This document shows, piece by piece, positions 1 to 8,007 of a stretch of 64,000 nt of DNA (the stretch's first letter is position 1; the number at the start of each line of letters is the position of its first letter). This DNA comes from JBGSYJ01 sp041748075 (lineage in GTDB: Bacteria; Acidobacteriota; Thermoanaerobaculia; Gp7-AA8): assembly GCA_041748075.1 (NCBI GenBank), contig JBGTDX010000090.1, forward strand, positions 58,523 to 122,522, read 5' to 3'. The notes beneath the pieces are model-generated. The model was not told where the DNA came from, ran no database searches, and saw only the letters and a list, made by a program, of their open reading frames with translations. The position numbers and the translations under genes were made by a program.

Positions 1-1559
1 GCCTGCCGCGAAGACGCCGGGAGTGCTCGTCTCGAGAAGAAATGGGAAGGCGCCATCCTTCCAGTCTTTCAGGTGTTTCCTGTTCAGATCGCGTCCCGTG
101 AGAATGAATCCATCTGCATCTCGCGCGACCGCATCAGCCAGCCATTCGGTCTCGGGGCTCGCACCGATCCAGATGAAGAGCGCTTTCGTGGGGTTCGCTC
201 CAGCTCCTGATCACCGCGCTTCAGAGTGATCTCCTCGAGCTTCTGATCTCCGTGCACGTCGACAACGCTGGCTCCGGCGACGAGCTCGATGGCCGGGATC
301 GCCTTGATCCGTTCGAGCAGGTACTTCGACATCGTTTCCTCGAAGCTGGCTTCGTTCGTGATCATCCTGACCGTCTTCGCATAGCGGGCGAGTAGAAGAG
401 CAGCCTGGCCGGCCGAGTTCCCGCCTCCGAGCAGGGATACGTCCTCATCTCTGAAGCGGGATGCTTCGGCAGTCGGCGTTCCGTAATAGACGCCGGACCC
501 CGTGAGCTTTTCTGCGCCCGTCACTTCGAGTTTGCGGTAGCAGACGCCGAGGGCGAGCAGAACGCAATGACAGGCAATCTCGGAGTCATTGTCGAGAAAA
601 ACGGTCCGGTATTCGCCGTCAACGCGAAGCTCCGTTGCGCGGTGTGTCAGCAGAATCTCGGCTCCGAACTTTCCGGCCTGCTGCACGGCGCGGCTCGCTA
701 GCTCGGCACCGCTGATGCCGTCGGGGAACCCGAGATAGTTCTCGATGAGTGCGCTGGTGCCCGCCTGACCGCCCGGCGCATCGATCTCCACAACCAACGT
801 GCGCAGACCCTCGGACGAAGCGTATACAGCCGCCGTCAGTCCGGCAGGCCCGCCTCCTACGATCACGAGATCGTAGAACGGCAGTTCCGGCTTTGTGCTG
901 AAGCCCAGCTTCTCGGCCAGCGACTCGTCGTCAGGGTCGAGAAGCTTCGAACCGTCAGGAAACTGCAGTACCGGCAGCGCCGCGAGCTCCTCCTCGAGGA
1001 GCTCGGCATCCGCTGCTTCATCGGACTCGACATCGATCCAGCGATAAGGGATTCTGTGCCGTGCCAGCAGGTCTTTGACGTCATGACAGCGCGGCGCCCA
1101 CTGGTCACCGATCACCAGCACCGTTCCGCCGGACGAGGACGAGGATTCCCAGTGGCGCAGCAGGTCGCGGAGAATCGGCTCGAAGGAGACTTCGGGAGCG
1201 GTCCACGGATCGGCGATCGTGCAATCCGCCACCCCCTCGCGCATGGAATCGTTCGCCTGATCGGGATTGACGCTCTCGTCGTACAGGACGACCTTCGCTT
1301 CAGGAAAGATGCGTTTGACGGACTTGATGAACTCCTCGAGGACCTGATCCTCTCCGTTCTGTCGCACGACGAGCAGGGCCAGCGATCGATCATCCCCCTT
1401 GGCTCGCTCGAGCACCTCCTCGGCCTGCTCCGTCGAGGAGACGGCCTCTAGGTCGAAACGGCTTCCGCAATCCTGCTGCAGGTAATCCGATGCCCGGTCG
1501 AGCGAGCCGGCATCAGGTTCGATCAGGAGCAGAAGCGGACGTTTCATGCTTGTCGTCAC
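1..1559 (-). CDS. Receiver-like / thioredoxin-like / thioredoxin-reductase fusion (partial, apparent frameshift)
   Basis: FAD- and NAD(P)H-dependent disulfide-reductase-type enzyme; 'fused response regulator/thioredoxin-disulfide reductase' is a known architecture. Residues 1-125 look like a receiver domain, but the phospho-acceptor Asp at the end of strand 3 is missing (LLVVRQNGED). Residues about 140-225 resemble a glutaredoxin/thioredoxin fold with one Cys (APRCHDV). From about residue 230 there is an FAD-binding GGGPAG and later an NAD-binding GGGNSAG. The reductase CxxC is replaced by GVYYGTPTAEA, so it is not a classical TrxB. The open frame ends at 84, but the conserved C-terminus (KALFIWIGASPETEW ... 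TSTPGVFAAG) continues in another frame down to base 1. The shift lies at the G run 190-193 and one extra base there restores the frame. The gene runs off the window. Fold is sure; substrate unknown. Confidence 0.85.
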
Positions 1560-1713
1560 TCAGTGCAAGGCCGCAGCCAGCACCGTAGCGGGCATTCCGA
1601 TGCCTCGCCCCTTGGGACGCTCGAGTCTCGCGACGCCTGGAGTCACCACGCGCCCCAGGCCACGCGTGCCGAGCACGATCGTTCCGGGGAGATCGGAATC
1701 TCCCGCCACGGGC

Positions 1714-3570
1714 TCAGGCCTTCTGGTCGCGCCTGCGCCGGGAGTGGACACGATCGACCAGTTTGGTCGTTGAGCGGACCTGCTCAAGAATCTTTTCCTC
1801 GAGACCCGAGCCGGGCGACTTGAAGCTCTTGGCCTTGCGGAACATCGCCCGCGCACGATCCTTCTGGCCGCTCTCGAGAAGCGCCATGCCGAGATGCATG
1901 AGGTTTGTCGGAGTCGGACCCAGGTCGGCGGACCGCGTCAGAAAGTCGACTGCGTTCTGGAAATCGCGGCGCTTGAAGTAGACCCAGCCGAGCGCTGCGA
2001 GCGGGAACTGCTTGAGCTCACGCGGCGAGTACTTGAGCGCGAGCTGCGCGCTCTCGAGCGCCTCGTCGAGGTTCTCGCCCATCTCCGCCAGGTTGTAGGC
2101 CTTCTCGTAGTACGCGATCGACTTCGAGTAATTGGACGTGTACTCCTTGAGCATGTCCTCGAGGACCCGGTTCGCCTCTTTGAGATTTCCCTCCGCGCGC
2201 AACGCTTCCACGAGAGTCGTGTAGGCGGCAGCGGCGATCATCTCCGAGGGCTTGAGCTTGAGAATCCGTCGGGCGGCGTTGATCGCCTCCTCATACATAT
2301 CGAGGTGTGAACAGAGCAGAGCGTGCGCAATGAGGATGTTTGCGTTGTTCGGCTCGACCTGAGCCGCGCGACGATAGTGATCGAGCGCTTCTTTGTGATT
2401 TCCCTGCGCGACGAGCGCTTCGGCTCGGGTAACTTCCTCCGCCGCCGGGCCTTCGAGCGGGGTGTGACGTCCGACGTGGTCATCGTAAATCCGCACCGCG
2501 TGCTGGTACTCCATCTTGTTCGGATTCAGCTCGAGGGCCTCCTGGAAACATTCCATCGCTTTTCGGTTCCAGTTGCGGTCGAGATAGCAGAGGCCGAGCG
2601 AGTAGATCGCCTCCTCGTATTCAGGATCGAGTTTCAGCGCACTCTGGAACGACTTGATGGCGCGCTCGAGCTGGCCTTTGTCGTAGTAGATCGTACCGAG
2701 CAGGTAGTATGCCTGCGGAATGGGTTCCAGCTCGATCGCCTGCTGGAGGAACTTCTGAGCGCGCAGAAGCTTGCCCTTGAGGGCATAGATGGCTCCGAGA
2801 GAGAAGTATGGGAGGAACGACTCCTGCGAGATCTGGATGGCGCGTCGAAGCCAGCGCTCGGCGCCCTTGAGGTCCTGTCTTTCATGGAGCAGCACGCCGT
2901 AGAAAACAGCTGCATCGAAATGGTCCGGCTGAACTTCGAGAGTGCGCTCGAGAAAACTCTTCGCGCGATCGAGGTCTCCGTCGTTGAAATACATTTCACC
3001 CAGGAAGAACCCAAGCTCGTAGTTGTCACGATCGAGCTTGAAGGCTTCCTCGAGGGCCTTCATCCCGCGTTCCTGGTCGAACGCATCGATGGCCGTCTCC
3101 GCCTCGGCGATCCACTGCTGGAAGCGCTCCTTGCGATCACCGCGGAAGAGCGAGAGGATGCGATCCCTGCGCTCGGCAAACCGCTCCTTCTTCTCGAGAG
3201 CAAGCATCTGCTCGCCCATCTTCGATTCCCACAGGTCGATCAGTTCTTCGCCCGATACGACGCTCTTCTTTTCCAGGAGCTCTTTGATGGAAAGGATGCC
3301 GGTCTGATTGATGAAGATCGAACGCTCGTGCTTGTGCACGGAGTCGATGGCGGAGCGAAGGGACTCGGCAGAACGTTTGACGATCTCTTCCAGTGCGGAG
3401 ACGCGCTCGAGCAGATGTTCGTCGAGCGACAGATCCCCCTCTTCCTCGTAATCCTCCGAGTCATCGTCGTCATACGAGTTGAGGCCCGAGAGAACGAGCA
3501 GTTTGTTCTGACAACGCAAGCAATACTCGCGATCGTCATCGTTCAACGCGCCGCATGTCTGACAGAGCAT
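1714..3570 (-). CDS. Zinc-ribbon TPR-repeat protein
   Basis: Cytoplasmic scaffold-type protein of about 618 residues. It opens with a four-Cys zinc ribbon (two CxxC pairs within the first 22 residues), followed by an acidic stretch (DDDDSEDYEEEGD), a helical region to about residue 150, and then many tetratricopeptide repeats to the end (for example repeats with the YELGFFLGEMYFNDGDLDRA and EEAIYSLGLCYLDRN patterns). No enzymatic motif or signal peptide is visible. I chose the ATG at 3570; a TTG two codons upstream at 3576 is also possible. It lies 155 bp upstream of the reductase fusion on the same strand and may share a transcript. TPRs mediate protein-protein contacts; the partner is not evident. 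Confidence 0.8.
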   Translation of the reverse strand: MLCQTCGALNDDDREYCLRCQNKLLVLSGLNSYDDDDSEDYEEEGDLSLDEHLLERVSALEEIVKRSAESLRSAIDSVHKHERSIFINQTGILSIKELLEKKSVVSGEELIDLWESKMGEQMLALEKKERFAERRDRILSLFRGDRKERFQQWIAEAETAIDAFDQERGMKALEEAFKLDRDNYELGFFLGEMYFNDGDLDRAKSFLERTLEVQPDHFDAAVFYGVLLHERQDLKGAERWLRRAIQISQESFLPYFSLGAIYALKGKLLRAQKFLQQAIELEPIPQAYYLLGTIYYDKGQLERAIKSFQSALKLDPEYEEAIYSLGLCYLDRNWNRKAMECFQEALELNPNKMEYQHAVRIYDDHVGRHTPLEGPAAEEVTRAEALVAQGNHKEALDHYRRAAQVEPNNANILIAHALLCSHLDMYEEAINAARRILKLKPSEMIAAAAYTTLVEALRAEGNLKEANRVLEDMLKEYTSNYSKSIAYYEKAYNLAEMGENLDEALESAQLALKYSPRELKQFPLAALGWVYFKRRDFQNAVDFLTRSADLGPTPTNLMHLGMALLESGQKDRARAMFRKAKSFKSPGSGLEEKILEQVRSTTKLVDRVHSRRRRDQKA

Positions 3571-3690
3571 CCTCAATGATTCCTTTCATCCGCCATGAAC
3601 AACGGAAAGGGCGGGAGTATTTTATGTTGGTTCATGGAGGTCGGGGGGAATTAATTAGTGGTCTATGTGTGCGCGGGTGGAAAAGGAGAC

Positions 3691-3831
3691 GGAATGTTGA
3701 ATGTTGAATGTTGAATGTTGAATGTTGAATGTTGAATGGCCGCCGCCGGGGTTGTAGTTTTCCCCGTCATTCGACATTCAATTCAACATTCAATTCAACA
3801 TTCAATTCAACATTCAACATTCAACATTCCG
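3691..3831. repeat. Inverted heptamer tandem repeat (ATTCAAC family)
   Basis: The left arm (3691-3737) is a tandem run of GAATGTT units. The right arm (3769-3831) is the complementary run ATTCAAC/ATTCA. A GC-rich spacer of about 30 bp separates them, so a long hairpin can form. It fills the 280-bp gap between the TPR gene and the dehydrogenase; no gene is visible there. The same heptamer recurs at 15556-15669 and 45338-45372. Confidence 0.85.
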
Positions 3832-3856
3832 TTCCCCCTGCTGAAAAAAAGCGCAA

Positions 3857-4699
3857 TTAGTACCTGTAAAAGCCGCGCCCGCTTTTCTTTCCGAGCCAAC
3901 CGGCGTCTACCATCCGCACGAGCAGGGGACACGGACGGTATTTCGGATCGCCGAATCCATCCTCGAGCACGCGGAGGATCGCGAGGCAGACATCGAGTCC
4001 GATGAAGTCGGCGAGTTGCAGCGGACCCATCGGATGATTCATACCCAGCTTCATCACGCCGTCGATGGATTCCGCTGTCGCCACGCCCTCGTACAGACAG
4101 AAGATCGCCTCGTTGATCATCGGCATGAGTACGCGGTTCGAGATGAACCCCGGATAGTCATTGACCTCGATGGGCGTCTTGCCCAGGCGCCGCGCCAGCG
4201 CATCGACCGTCTGCCATGTTTCGTCGGATGTTGCGATGCCCCGGATCACCTCGACGAGCGCCATTACGGGAACGGGGTTCATGAAGTGCATTCCGATCAC
4301 TCTTTCAGGGCGGCTCGTCGCCGCGCCGATGCGCGTGATCGAGATCGACGAGGTGTTGGATGCGAGAATGGCTTCTGGTGCGGTGCGTTCATCGAGCGTC
4401 CGAAACACCTCGATCTTGGCATTCAGATCTTCAATGATTGCCTCTATCGCGAGATCGCAATCCGCCGCGGCGTCCACGCTGGTCCCGGCATGGATGCGAC
4501 CGAGGACAGATTCCTTCTCCTCGAAAGAAAACTTTCCCTTGTCGACTCCACGCTGGAGGTTCGATGCGATTGTCGACAGTCCTTTTTCTACAGCTCTGTC
4601 GTCGACATCGATCAGGCGTACATCGATCCCTGCCTGTGCGATCGTATGCGCGATTCCGTTTCCCATGGTGCCGGCTCCGATCACAGCTATTCGTTTCAT
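3857..4699 (-). CDS. 3-hydroxyacyl-CoA (3-hydroxybutyryl-CoA) dehydrogenase
   Basis: NAD(P)-dependent oxidation of (S)-3-hydroxyacyl-CoA to 3-oxoacyl-CoA (or the reverse), in beta-oxidation or butyryl-CoA metabolism. At 280 residues it matches the stand-alone single-function family (Hbd/FadB2 type). Seen: an N-terminal Rossmann GAGTMGNGIA; the ASNTSSISITRI segment; the catalytic His in GMHFMNPVP; the domain junction DYPGFISNRVLMPMINEA; and the C-terminal MNHPMGPLQLADFIGLD signature ending GKKSGRGFYRY. It stands alone between two repeat-filled spacers, with no thiolase or acyl-CoA dehydrogenase next to it. Chain-length preference cannot be read from the sequence. Confidence 0.93.
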   Translation of the reverse strand: MKRIAVIGAGTMGNGIAHTIAQAGIDVRLIDVDDRAVEKGLSTIASNLQRGVDKGKFSFEEKESVLGRIHAGTSVDAAADCDLAIEAIIEDLNAKIEVFRTLDERTAPEAILASNTSSISITRIGAATSRPERVIGMHFMNPVPVMALVEVIRGIATSDETWQTVDALARRLGKTPIEVNDYPGFISNRVLMPMINEAIFCLYEGVATAESIDGVMKLGMNHPMGPLQLADFIGLDVCLAILRVLEDGFGDPKYRPCPLLVRMVDAGWLGKKSGRGFYRY

Positions 4700-4712
4700 C
4701 GACCCGATCCCT

Positions 4713-4752
4713 CGTCATTCGTCATTCGTCATTCGTCATTCGTCATTCGTCA
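4713..4752. repeat. Heptamer tandem repeat (ATTCGTC family)
   Basis: About five direct copies of ATTCGTC lie directly upstream of the dehydrogenase start. The same unit occurs as inverted arms at 7889-8004 and degenerate at 20762-20789. Confidence 0.85.
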
Positions 4753-4846
4753 GGCGGCGGAGTCTATTGGACGTCCACAAATAGAGTCAACGGCCGTTGC
4801 CGGGCCATCGAATCGCGAGTAAGATCAGCGAGATCGACGAACCCCG

Positions 4847-5965
4847 ATGAAAAACTGTGTTGTGTGCGGTCGCGAGATCGAGGCGGGCATCGCATGCGAC
4901 CAATGCGACCCTCCCCGAGGCTCGAAGCAGGCGGCAAAGGCCTCCGGTGGGCCTCGCCGTGCGTCCGGGCGTCAGGCAACAGCCAGAGCTGCGGGAGGCA
5001 ACGTGGTTCCGTTCCCGGGGGAGGGGAGCGGTGTCCTTCTGCGCGCTGCGTGGGATGTGCTCACCGCAGCAGACATCCCCGCCGTCGTGATCGCCCGGAA
5101 CGGAAGGGTCCGCTTCGTTGCCGACTCCGCTCGAACCATCCTCCGAATGGAAGGCGACGAGGAGCTCACACGGCAGGACATCGAGCAGAAGATCGGCTGG
5201 AGGCTTCCGAAGCTCTCCGAGACGTTATCGTCGACCGTGGAAGTCGGCGGACGGGAAATCGAGTTTTCCCTCGTTCCCCTGGCGGAGGGCTCCCAGGGAT
5301 CGGTGCTTCTGTTCAGGACATCGGGCGAGGCCTTGGACGCCTCAGCCATGCTCGAGAAGGTCGTGGCTCCGCTGCAGGCTCTCCGGCAGGCGCTGGCCGC
5401 CGCGAAACGTCACAGGGAAACGAATCCACTCCTGGACGACACCGCGGCCACAATTGACCGGATACTCGGCGAGCTCGAGCAGAGTTCTGATGGCCCAGGA
5501 CGCCACTCAAGTCCTTCCTCGATTCAGCAGATCATTCATCAGGTTGCCAGCCGTTATGCTCCGATCGCCCAGCTCAAAGGCATCTCCCTGGAAAGCGACG
5601 TTCCTCCGCTCGAAGACGTGATCGAGAGTGCCGATGAACTGCGGGGCCTTCTGGAAGCCCTCGTGGAGAATTCGCTGCGCTACGTACCCTCAGAGGGTCA
5701 GATCTTCATCGGCGCCCGGACGACTACACACCGGAAGAAATTGATGGCCCTTTTCTTCGTGATGGATAACGGACCGCGCGTCCCTGAGAACCTCCGGCAG
5801 CGGATATTCGAAAAGGACTTTGAATGGGAAGAGGCTCCGGGAGAGAGAACGGGCCGCCGGCTCCACGACTGTTTCGATTTTGCAACCCGGCAGGGAGGCC
5901 ACTGCTGGGTAGAATGCAAGAGCGAAAAGATCTGCACATTCTTTCTGAGTCTTCGTCTTTCATGA
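4847..5965 (+). CDS. Zinc-ribbon sensor with histidine-kinase-like ATPase domain (degenerate)
   Basis: 372 residues, soluble. N-terminal zinc ribbon with Cys 4, 7, 17 and 20; a low-complexity linker; a PAS-like segment at about 60-150 (DVLTAADIPAVVIARNGRVRFVADSARTIL); a helical segment at about 165-220; and a GHKL-type ATPase domain at about 225-372 with an N-box (LLEALVENSLRY) and a G1-like box (FFVMDNGPRVP). The helical region where a phospho-accepting H-box would sit (PLQALRQALAAAKRHRETNP) lacks the usual H-E-L pattern, so autophosphorylation is doubtful. No response regulator is adjacent. The CAP-domain gene starts 18 bp downstream and could be co-transcribed. Assignment to the GHKL fold is fairly confident; the signal is unknown. 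Confidence 0.7.
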   Translation: MKNCVVCGREIEAGIACDQCDPPRGSKQAAKASGGPRRASGRQATARAAGGNVVPFPGEGSGVLLRAAWDVLTAADIPAVVIARNGRVRFVADSARTILRMEGDEELTRQDIEQKIGWRLPKLSETLSSTVEVGGREIEFSLVPLAEGSQGSVLLFRTSGEALDASAMLEKVVAPLQALRQALAAAKRHRETNPLLDDTAATIDRILGELEQSSDGPGRHSSPSSIQQIIHQVASRYAPIAQLKGISLESDVPPLEDVIESADELRGLLEALVENSLRYVPSEGQIFIGARTTTHRKKLMALFFVMDNGPRVPENLRQRIFEKDFEWEEAPGERTGRRLHDCFDFATRQGGHCWVECKSEKICTFFLSLRLS

Positions 5966-5983
5966 CGACCGCGGAACTCGCCG

Positions 5984-6484
5984 ATGAACAAGCTCCTCCG
6001 GACCACGCTGCTATGCCTGCTCGTCTCTGGATTCGCCCAGGGGCAGAGCTTCATTCCCGGCACGGAGATCACGGCTGAAACTGTCCTGGACAGACTGAAT
6101 TTCCATCGCGGAATTCATGGAGAGGCGCCTCTCCGCCTGGATCCGCGGCTTTCGGCCGCCGCTGAGGGAAGAATTCGCGACATGGAAGAGCAGGGCTACT
6201 GGAGCCATGCTTCGCCGGGAGGACCTGGCCCCTTCGCCAGGCTCCGCGAATTTGGTTACAGCCACGCGGCTGCGGGTGAAAATCTCGCCGCCGGCTTCGA
6301 GACCGCAGGAGTCCTGGTCACGAGCTGGATGGAATCGAGTGGACACCGCCGTAACATTCTTGACCCCCAGTTCTCGGACGTCGGCATTGCAATCATCGAC
6401 GGAGCCATCGGTCGCAGAGCTGCCGGAAAGTCAGTTGTGGTGCTTTTTGCACGGGAAGCCGTTCGCACACCCGCCCGGTTCTGA
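5984..6484 (+). CDS. Secreted CAP-domain (SCP/PR-1, YkwD-like) protein
   Basis: Small exported protein of 166 residues. A signal peptide (MNKLLRTTLLCLLVSGFAQG) precedes a CAP domain with the expected motifs: LNFHRGIHGEAPLRLDPRLSAAA; YWSHASPGGPGPFARL; GENLAAGF; and SWMESSGHRRNILDPQFSDVGIA. Bacterial CAP proteins are extracytoplasmic; biochemical roles are mostly undefined. The last few codons and the stop (TPARF-stop) are contributed by the intergenic repeat that begins around 6470, so the native C-terminus may have been replaced by repeat sequence. Confidence 0.88.
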   Translation: MNKLLRTTLLCLLVSGFAQGQSFIPGTEITAETVLDRLNFHRGIHGEAPLRLDPRLSAAAEGRIRDMEEQGYWSHASPGGPGPFARLREFGYSHAAAGENLAAGFETAGVLVTSWMESSGHRRNILDPQFSDVGIAIIDGAIGRRAAGKSVVVLFAREAVRTPARF

Positions 6485-6735
6485 GTTCTGCACGCCCGGA
6501 ACCACCCACCCGCCCGGTTCTGAGTTCTGCACGCCCACCCAGCCGCCCGGTTCTGGGTTCTGGGACCCGCACGCCCGTTTGCCTCCCACAACCCACAACC
6601 GGGCGGGAGGACGGTCTCAGAACTCAGAACCCACAACTCAGAACCGGGCGGGCGGGCGGTCCCACAACCCACAACCGGGCGGGCGGGCGGTCTCAGAACT
6701 CAGAACTCACAACTCAGAACCGGGCGGGCGGGCGG
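6470..6735. repeat. Large inverted repeat built of GTTCTGA/AACTCAG heptamers and GC boxes
   Basis: Left arm: repeated CCCGCCCGGTTCTGAGTTCTG-like units. Right arm (about 6590-6735): the complementary AACTCAG, CCCACAA and CCGGGCGGG units. It fills the 252-bp space between the converging CAP and moeB genes and supplies the CAP stop codon. A related copy lies at 25664-25770. Confidence 0.85.
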
Positions 6736-6736
6736 G

Positions 6737-7876
6737 TCAGTACGCCGGCATGGTCGGATCGACTTCGCGGCCCCAGCGGAGGATGCCACCCTCGAGGTTC
6801 GTCACCCGTGAGAATCCGGATCCGCGCAGCATGTGCATCGCCCGTCCGCTGCGCGATCCCGAACGGCAGTAGACGACGATCTGCTCGTCGGGATTGAGCT
6901 CGTCGAGCCGCTCGAGCAGGCTTCCAAGCGGAATCCGAGTGGAGCCTTCGATGCTGCAGATCTCCCATTCATGCGGTTCCCGTACGTCGAGCAGCGTCGG
7001 AGCATTTCCCTGGTCTATTCTCTCTTTGAGCTGCAGAGGAGAGATTCTGTCGCCGAGTTCCAACGGTGCCTCCTGTGGCACTCCGCAGAATGCCTCGTAG
7101 TCGATGAGTTCGTGTATTGCAGGGGAAGTGCCGCACATTCTGCAGGCGGGATCTTTCCTCAGCTTCATCTCGCGAAAGCGCATCTGCAGCGCGTCGAAGA
7201 GCAGAAGTCTTCCCGCAAGCGATTCTCCGATTCCTGTGATCAGCTTGATCGTCTCGGTAGCCTGTATGAGTCCGATGATTCCGGGCAGCACACCGAGCAC
7301 GCCTCCCTCGGCGCACGACGGTACGAGCCCGGCCGGCGGTGGCTCCGGGTACAGGCATCGGTAGCAGGGCGACTCCGGCGGATAGAAGACTGAAGCCTGG
7401 CCCTCGAAACGAAACACCGAGCCGTAAACGTTCGGCTTCTTCAGCATGACACACGCATCGTTGACCAGATACCTCGTCGGGAAATTGTCTGTGCCGTCGA
7501 CGATGACGTCGTAGGATCCGAGAATCGCGAGCGCATTCTCCGACGAAAGCTGCGTCGCGTGGAGCGTGACTTCGACTTCGGGGTTTGCGCTTTCGAGCGC
7601 GTCGGCTGCCGAGTCGGTCTTCATCCGTCCGACATCGCCCGTGCCGTGCAGAACCTGACGGTGAAGATTCGACAGATCGACACGGTCAAAATCGACGATC
7701 CCGATCCGGCCGACTCCGGCGGCGGCGAGATAGAGCGCCGCCGGGCTGCCGAGCCCTCCGGCCCCCACAAGGAGCACCGAACCTGCCTTGAGCCTGGCCT
7801 GCCCTTCCACCCCCACCTGCGGGAGCATCAGGTGACGGCTGTAGCGGGAGCGTTCGTCGGGAGTGAAACTGGTCAC
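6737..7876 (-). CDS. moeB: MoeB/ThiF-type adenylyltransferase with C-terminal rhodanese domain
   Basis: E1-like enzyme that adenylates the C-terminal Gly of a sulfur-carrier protein (MoaD or ThiS) and, through the rhodanese domain, can supply persulfide sulfur for molybdopterin or thiazole synthesis. Seen: the N-terminal YSRHLMLPQVG signature; nucleotide-binding GAGGLGSPAALYLAAAGVG; DFDRVDLSNLHRQ; zinc Cys pairs (CYRC and CRMC); and a rhodanese active-site loop VVYCRSGSRSG at about residue 345. I chose the GTG at 7876, giving 379 residues; the frame is open further upstream only because it reads through an ATTCGTC repeat. A ThiS-like carrier lies 2.6 kb upstream on the same strand, so ThiS is a candidate partner. 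Confidence 0.9.
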   Translation of the reverse strand: MTSFTPDERSRYSRHLMLPQVGVEGQARLKAGSVLLVGAGGLGSPAALYLAAAGVGRIGIVDFDRVDLSNLHRQVLHGTGDVGRMKTDSAADALESANPEVEVTLHATQLSSENALAILGSYDVIVDGTDNFPTRYLVNDACVMLKKPNVYGSVFRFEGQASVFYPPESPCYRCLYPEPPPAGLVPSCAEGGVLGVLPGIIGLIQATETIKLITGIGESLAGRLLLFDALQMRFREMKLRKDPACRMCGTSPAIHELIDYEAFCGVPQEAPLELGDRISPLQLKERIDQGNAPTLLDVREPHEWEICSIEGSTRIPLGSLLERLDELNPDEQIVVYCRSGSRSGRAMHMLRGSGFSRVTNLEGGILRWGREVDPTMPAY

Positions 7877-7888
7877 CGGGACATTGTA

Positions 7889-8004
7889 ATGACGAATGAC
7901 GAATGACGAATGACGAATGGGGACAACCGAGTCACATGGGCGAAGGTAGAGGGGATCCGGCTTCTCCATTCGTCATTCGTCATTCGTCATTCGTCATTCG
8001 TCAC
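7889..8004. repeat. Inverted heptamer repeat (ATTCGTC family)
   Basis: Left arm 7889-7919 (GACGAAT units) and right arm 7968-8004 (ATTCGTC units) flank a 48-bp spacer between moeB and the phosphatase fusion gene. Confidence 0.85.
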
Positions 8005-8007
8005 TTG

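Noticed and set aside
2323..3579. Long plus-strand ORF opposite the TPR gene
   Set aside because: It mirrors the codon structure of the TPR gene, shows no family motif, and has low-complexity Leu/Glu-rich content typical of antisense shadows.
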